64,000 nucleotides of DNA from NCBI GenBank assembly GCA_030539165.1, contig JAUNSO010000001.1, forward strand, positions 1 to 64,000. The letters run 5' to 3'. Numbering within the stretch: position 1 is the first letter of the stretch; each line of letters opens with the position of its first letter. The position numbers were made by a program, and so were the translations under genes. The notes below the pieces were generated by a model that saw only the letters and a program-made list of their open reading frames with translations, was not told the origin of the DNA and did no database searches. This DNA is from a bacterium. GTDB taxonomy: Bacteria > Bacillota > Clostridia > Lachnospirales > Lachnospiraceae. Shown piece after piece: positions 62,489 through 64,000 of this stretch.

Positions 62489-63329
62489 TCAAATGAACAT
62501 CCAGCTGATTATAAGGGATCATAATTCCTTCCTGATCAAATCTGGTTTTAATCTTTTCTAATATGTCCCATCTTGTTTTCCAATATTCTTTGGCAGAAAT
62601 CCAGCATCGAAATCCCAATATCACAGAGCTTTCAGCGAAATCATCAACAAATACAAGCATTTCCTTCTTCTTTTTTACTTCGGTTTCTTCATTAAAAATC
62701 TGAAGTATGATTTCTTTTGCTTTTTGAATATCAGCTTGATATGAAATGCCGATTTTCATGTTCAGCCTCAATTCTCTCATATGAGATACGTTGGTCAGAG
62801 AGGAATTGGCCAGAACACCGTTCGGAATGACAACGGTTTTATTTTCTATTGTAGTCAGTCTGGTATAAAAGATACTGATCTCATGAACAAAGCCTTCATT
62901 TTTATGATTATCTTCTATGATATAATCTCCGACTTTGAACGGTTTGGTTGTCATGATCAGTACGCCGCCTGCAAAATTAGACAGACTTCCCTGCAGTGCC
63001 AGACCGATCGTCAAGCCAAGAGAACCGATCATTGCCATAATAGACGCAGCATCCACACCCATCCACGCGCCTATAAACAGAATCAGCAAAGCCCATAGTA
63101 CCACCTTCAGACAGGAATCCACAAACTGCACGGCCCCTGTCTCAACAGCTGCCTTTTCAAGAGAACGCTTCATGATTTTTCGCAGCAGCTTTGTGATCCA
63201 CAAACCTACGGCAAACAATACAGCAGCAAGCAGTACCCTGACGCCGAGATTGAGTGCTTTTTCCGGAAGTGTCTGCAAGTATTTTTCTATTAATCCTACA
63301 TCTAGATCCGTTCCAATATCAGTTGTCAT
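62466..63329 (-). CDS. mscS: MscS-family small-conductance mechanosensitive channel
   Basis: It opens on membrane tension to release solutes after hypo-osmotic shock. The 287-residue protein has three membrane segments (about 28-110). The pore-lining third segment has the stretch GSLGLTIGLALQGSLSNFAGG, and a C-terminal beta/vestibule domain includes PFKVGDYI. Length matches Escherichia coli MscS (286). GAGGAG precedes the ATG by eight bases. It lies three bases behind glgB. Confidence 0.94.
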   Translation of the reverse strand: MTTDIGTDLDVGLIEKYLQTLPEKALNLGVRVLLAAVLFAVGLWITKLLRKIMKRSLEKAAVETGAVQFVDSCLKVVLWALLILFIGAWMGVDAASIMAMIGSLGLTIGLALQGSLSNFAGGVLIMTTKPFKVGDYIIEDNHKNEGFVHEISIFYTRLTTIENKTVVIPNGVLANSSLTNVSHMRELRLNMKIGISYQADIQKAKEIILQIFNEETEVKKKKEMLVFVDDFAESSVILGFRCWISAKEYWKTRWDILEKIKTRFDQEGIMIPYNQLDVHLIDNSSDK

Positions 63330-63332
63330 CCA

Positions 63333-64000
63333 TCAGACTCCTCTTTCCTCTTCCTGATATTTTTTCTCCAGTTCTTTTTTGAGTCCGCTTTTCTTACGAA
63401 CTGCCTTTTTCCCTTTTTGAACTGCTTTTTCTCTGGCTGTCTGATTATCTGTTAACAGCTCATTGACCCGTGTATATTGAAATACGCAGACGCTGAGGGG
63501 AGCAATTTTGATTCTGACAGAGTCCTCACGGTTGTCACATTCTTCTTTCTTGGACTGCTTTAATCTGGGATTGGTAATACCAGTTCCACCGAACAAAACA
63601 GCGTCTGTATTCAGTACTTCTTTGTATTTACCGGGACCTGGAACACCGATTTTATAGTTATCCTGCGCATTTCCGCCAAAATTGCATACTACAAGTAATG
63701 TTTCGCTCTCCTCATAGCTTTTTCTCAGGAAAACAATGATATTCTCATTTGCAGAAATATTATTGATCCATTCAAAGCCTTCATGCTTATGATCCAGCTT
63801 ATAAAGAGAGGGATGGGATTTGTAGAAAGCATTTAATGCCTTCATGAGCTGATGAATGCCTTGGTGTTCCTCATATTGCAGCAGATTCCATTCTACCTCA
63901 CGTGATTCATTCCATTCATTAAACTCTCCGAGATCCTGTCCCATAAATAATAATTTCTTTCCGGGATGCATCATCATATATGCCAGTGAAGCTCTCAGAT
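63333..64000 (-). CDS. glgB: GlgB, 1,4-alpha-glucan branching enzyme, C-terminal part (cut by window edge)
   Basis: GlgB makes alpha-1,6 branches in glycogen. Only the last 220 or so residues are in the window; the frame continues past base 64000. The segment MMMHPGKKLLFMGQDLGEFNEWNE matches the end of the branching-enzyme barrel, followed by the C-terminal beta domain to about residue 165 of this fragment. A Lys/Arg/Glu-rich tail of about 45 residues extends beyond the usual end. The gene is followed by mscS after three bases. Confidence 0.9.
   Translation of the reverse strand, partial: LRASLAYMMMHPGKKLLFMGQDLGEFNEWNESREVEWNLLQYEEHQGIHQLMKALNAFYKSHPSLYKLDHKHEGFEWINNISANENIIVFLRKSYEESETLLVVCNFGGNAQDNYKIGVPGPGKYKEVLNTDAVLFGGTGITNPRLKQSKKEECDNREDSVRIKIAPLSVCVFQYTRVNELLTDNQTAREKAVQKGKKAVRKKSGLKKELEKKYQEEERGV

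Noticed and set aside
1-64000. Search by eye for tRNA, rRNA, riboswitch, T-box, CRISPR and insertion-sequence signals.
   Set aside because: None seen. Intergenic gaps are short, and no repeated spacer, transposase or T-loop-like sequence was recognised; a covariance-model search would be needed to exclude small RNAs.

Overview
The window is a gene-dense stretch of ordinary bacterial chromosome. Gene content points to a low-to-moderate GC, spore-forming Clostridia, most likely a member of the Lachnospiraceae. The evidence is: LexA boxes of the Bacillus/Clostridium type next to a YneA-like gene; a complete MinCDE set in one transcription unit with MreBCD, PBP2 and RodA; sporulation markers YqfC, YqfD, a SpoVB/MurJ-type flippase and a BofC-like protein; an Nfn-type electron-bifurcating transhydrogenase; and formate-tetrahydrofolate ligase with FolD. 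The family assignment is inference from gene content and was not tested by any search. Nearly all genes lie on the minus strand; only the YneA-like gene and a DUF378 gene are on the plus strand. No gene-free stretch exceeds 300 bases, and I see no rRNA, tRNA, CRISPR array, insertion sequence or prophage.

Layout, left to right. (1) 1-2.6 kb: an SOS module, with lexA divergent from a LysM-containing YneA-like division inhibitor across an intergenic region carrying several LexA-like boxes, and a tyrosine recombinase convergent with it. (2) 2.6-9 kb: a TtcA-family tRNA thiolase, an AI-2E-type permease with a cytidylate-kinase-like protein, CstA with an uncharacterised partner, and RluD/LspA/AroB. 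(3) 10.5-13.3 kb: SepF, YggS and a HlyD-like membrane fusion protein. (4) 13.3-24.5 kb: DUF378, a small P-loop protein, and then a long cell-shape and division operon: radC-mreB-mreC-mreD-PBP2-minC-minD-minE-rodA-mgsA-carboxypeptidase. (5) 24.7-39.3 kb: an operon of two flavoproteins, proB, a YnzC-like gene, 5-formyl-THF cyclo-ligase, miaB, a SulP anion transporter, mutS, mutL, miaA and a PLP enzyme. (6) 39.3-47.1 kb: a BofC-like protein, a lipid II/polysaccharide flippase, a DUF3048 lipoprotein, and the ybeY-PgpH-like-phoH-yqfD-yqfC cluster. (7) 47.1-55 kb: pyrimidine-nucleoside phosphorylase, TrkH/TrkA potassium uptake, RlmH, a zinc-ribbon membrane protein and the two Nfn subunits. (8) 55-64 kb: a zinc-ribbon/TPR/chitobiase-like membrane protein, folD, fhs, ftsK/spoIIIE, uppP, mscS, and the C-terminal end of glgB running off the right edge.

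Most of the content is conserved housekeeping, and I did not find a clear candidate for a wholly new system. The most unusual signals are in otherwise familiar genes. A PgpH-like protein lacks the extracellular domain and has His-Lys where the catalytic His-Asp should be. A methylglyoxal synthase carries Glu at its catalytic Asp. The MreB has an altered phosphate-2 loop. PBP2 has a roughly 240-residue insertion. A perfect LexA palindrome fits exactly between consensus -35 and -10 boxes. A terminator-like hairpin sits directly in front of aroB with no room for a promoter after it. Several genes appear to start at TTG, judged from ribosome-binding-site spacing.

Coordinates include stop codons. 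Starts were chosen by Shine-Dalgarno spacing and are stated where they differ from the longest open frame.
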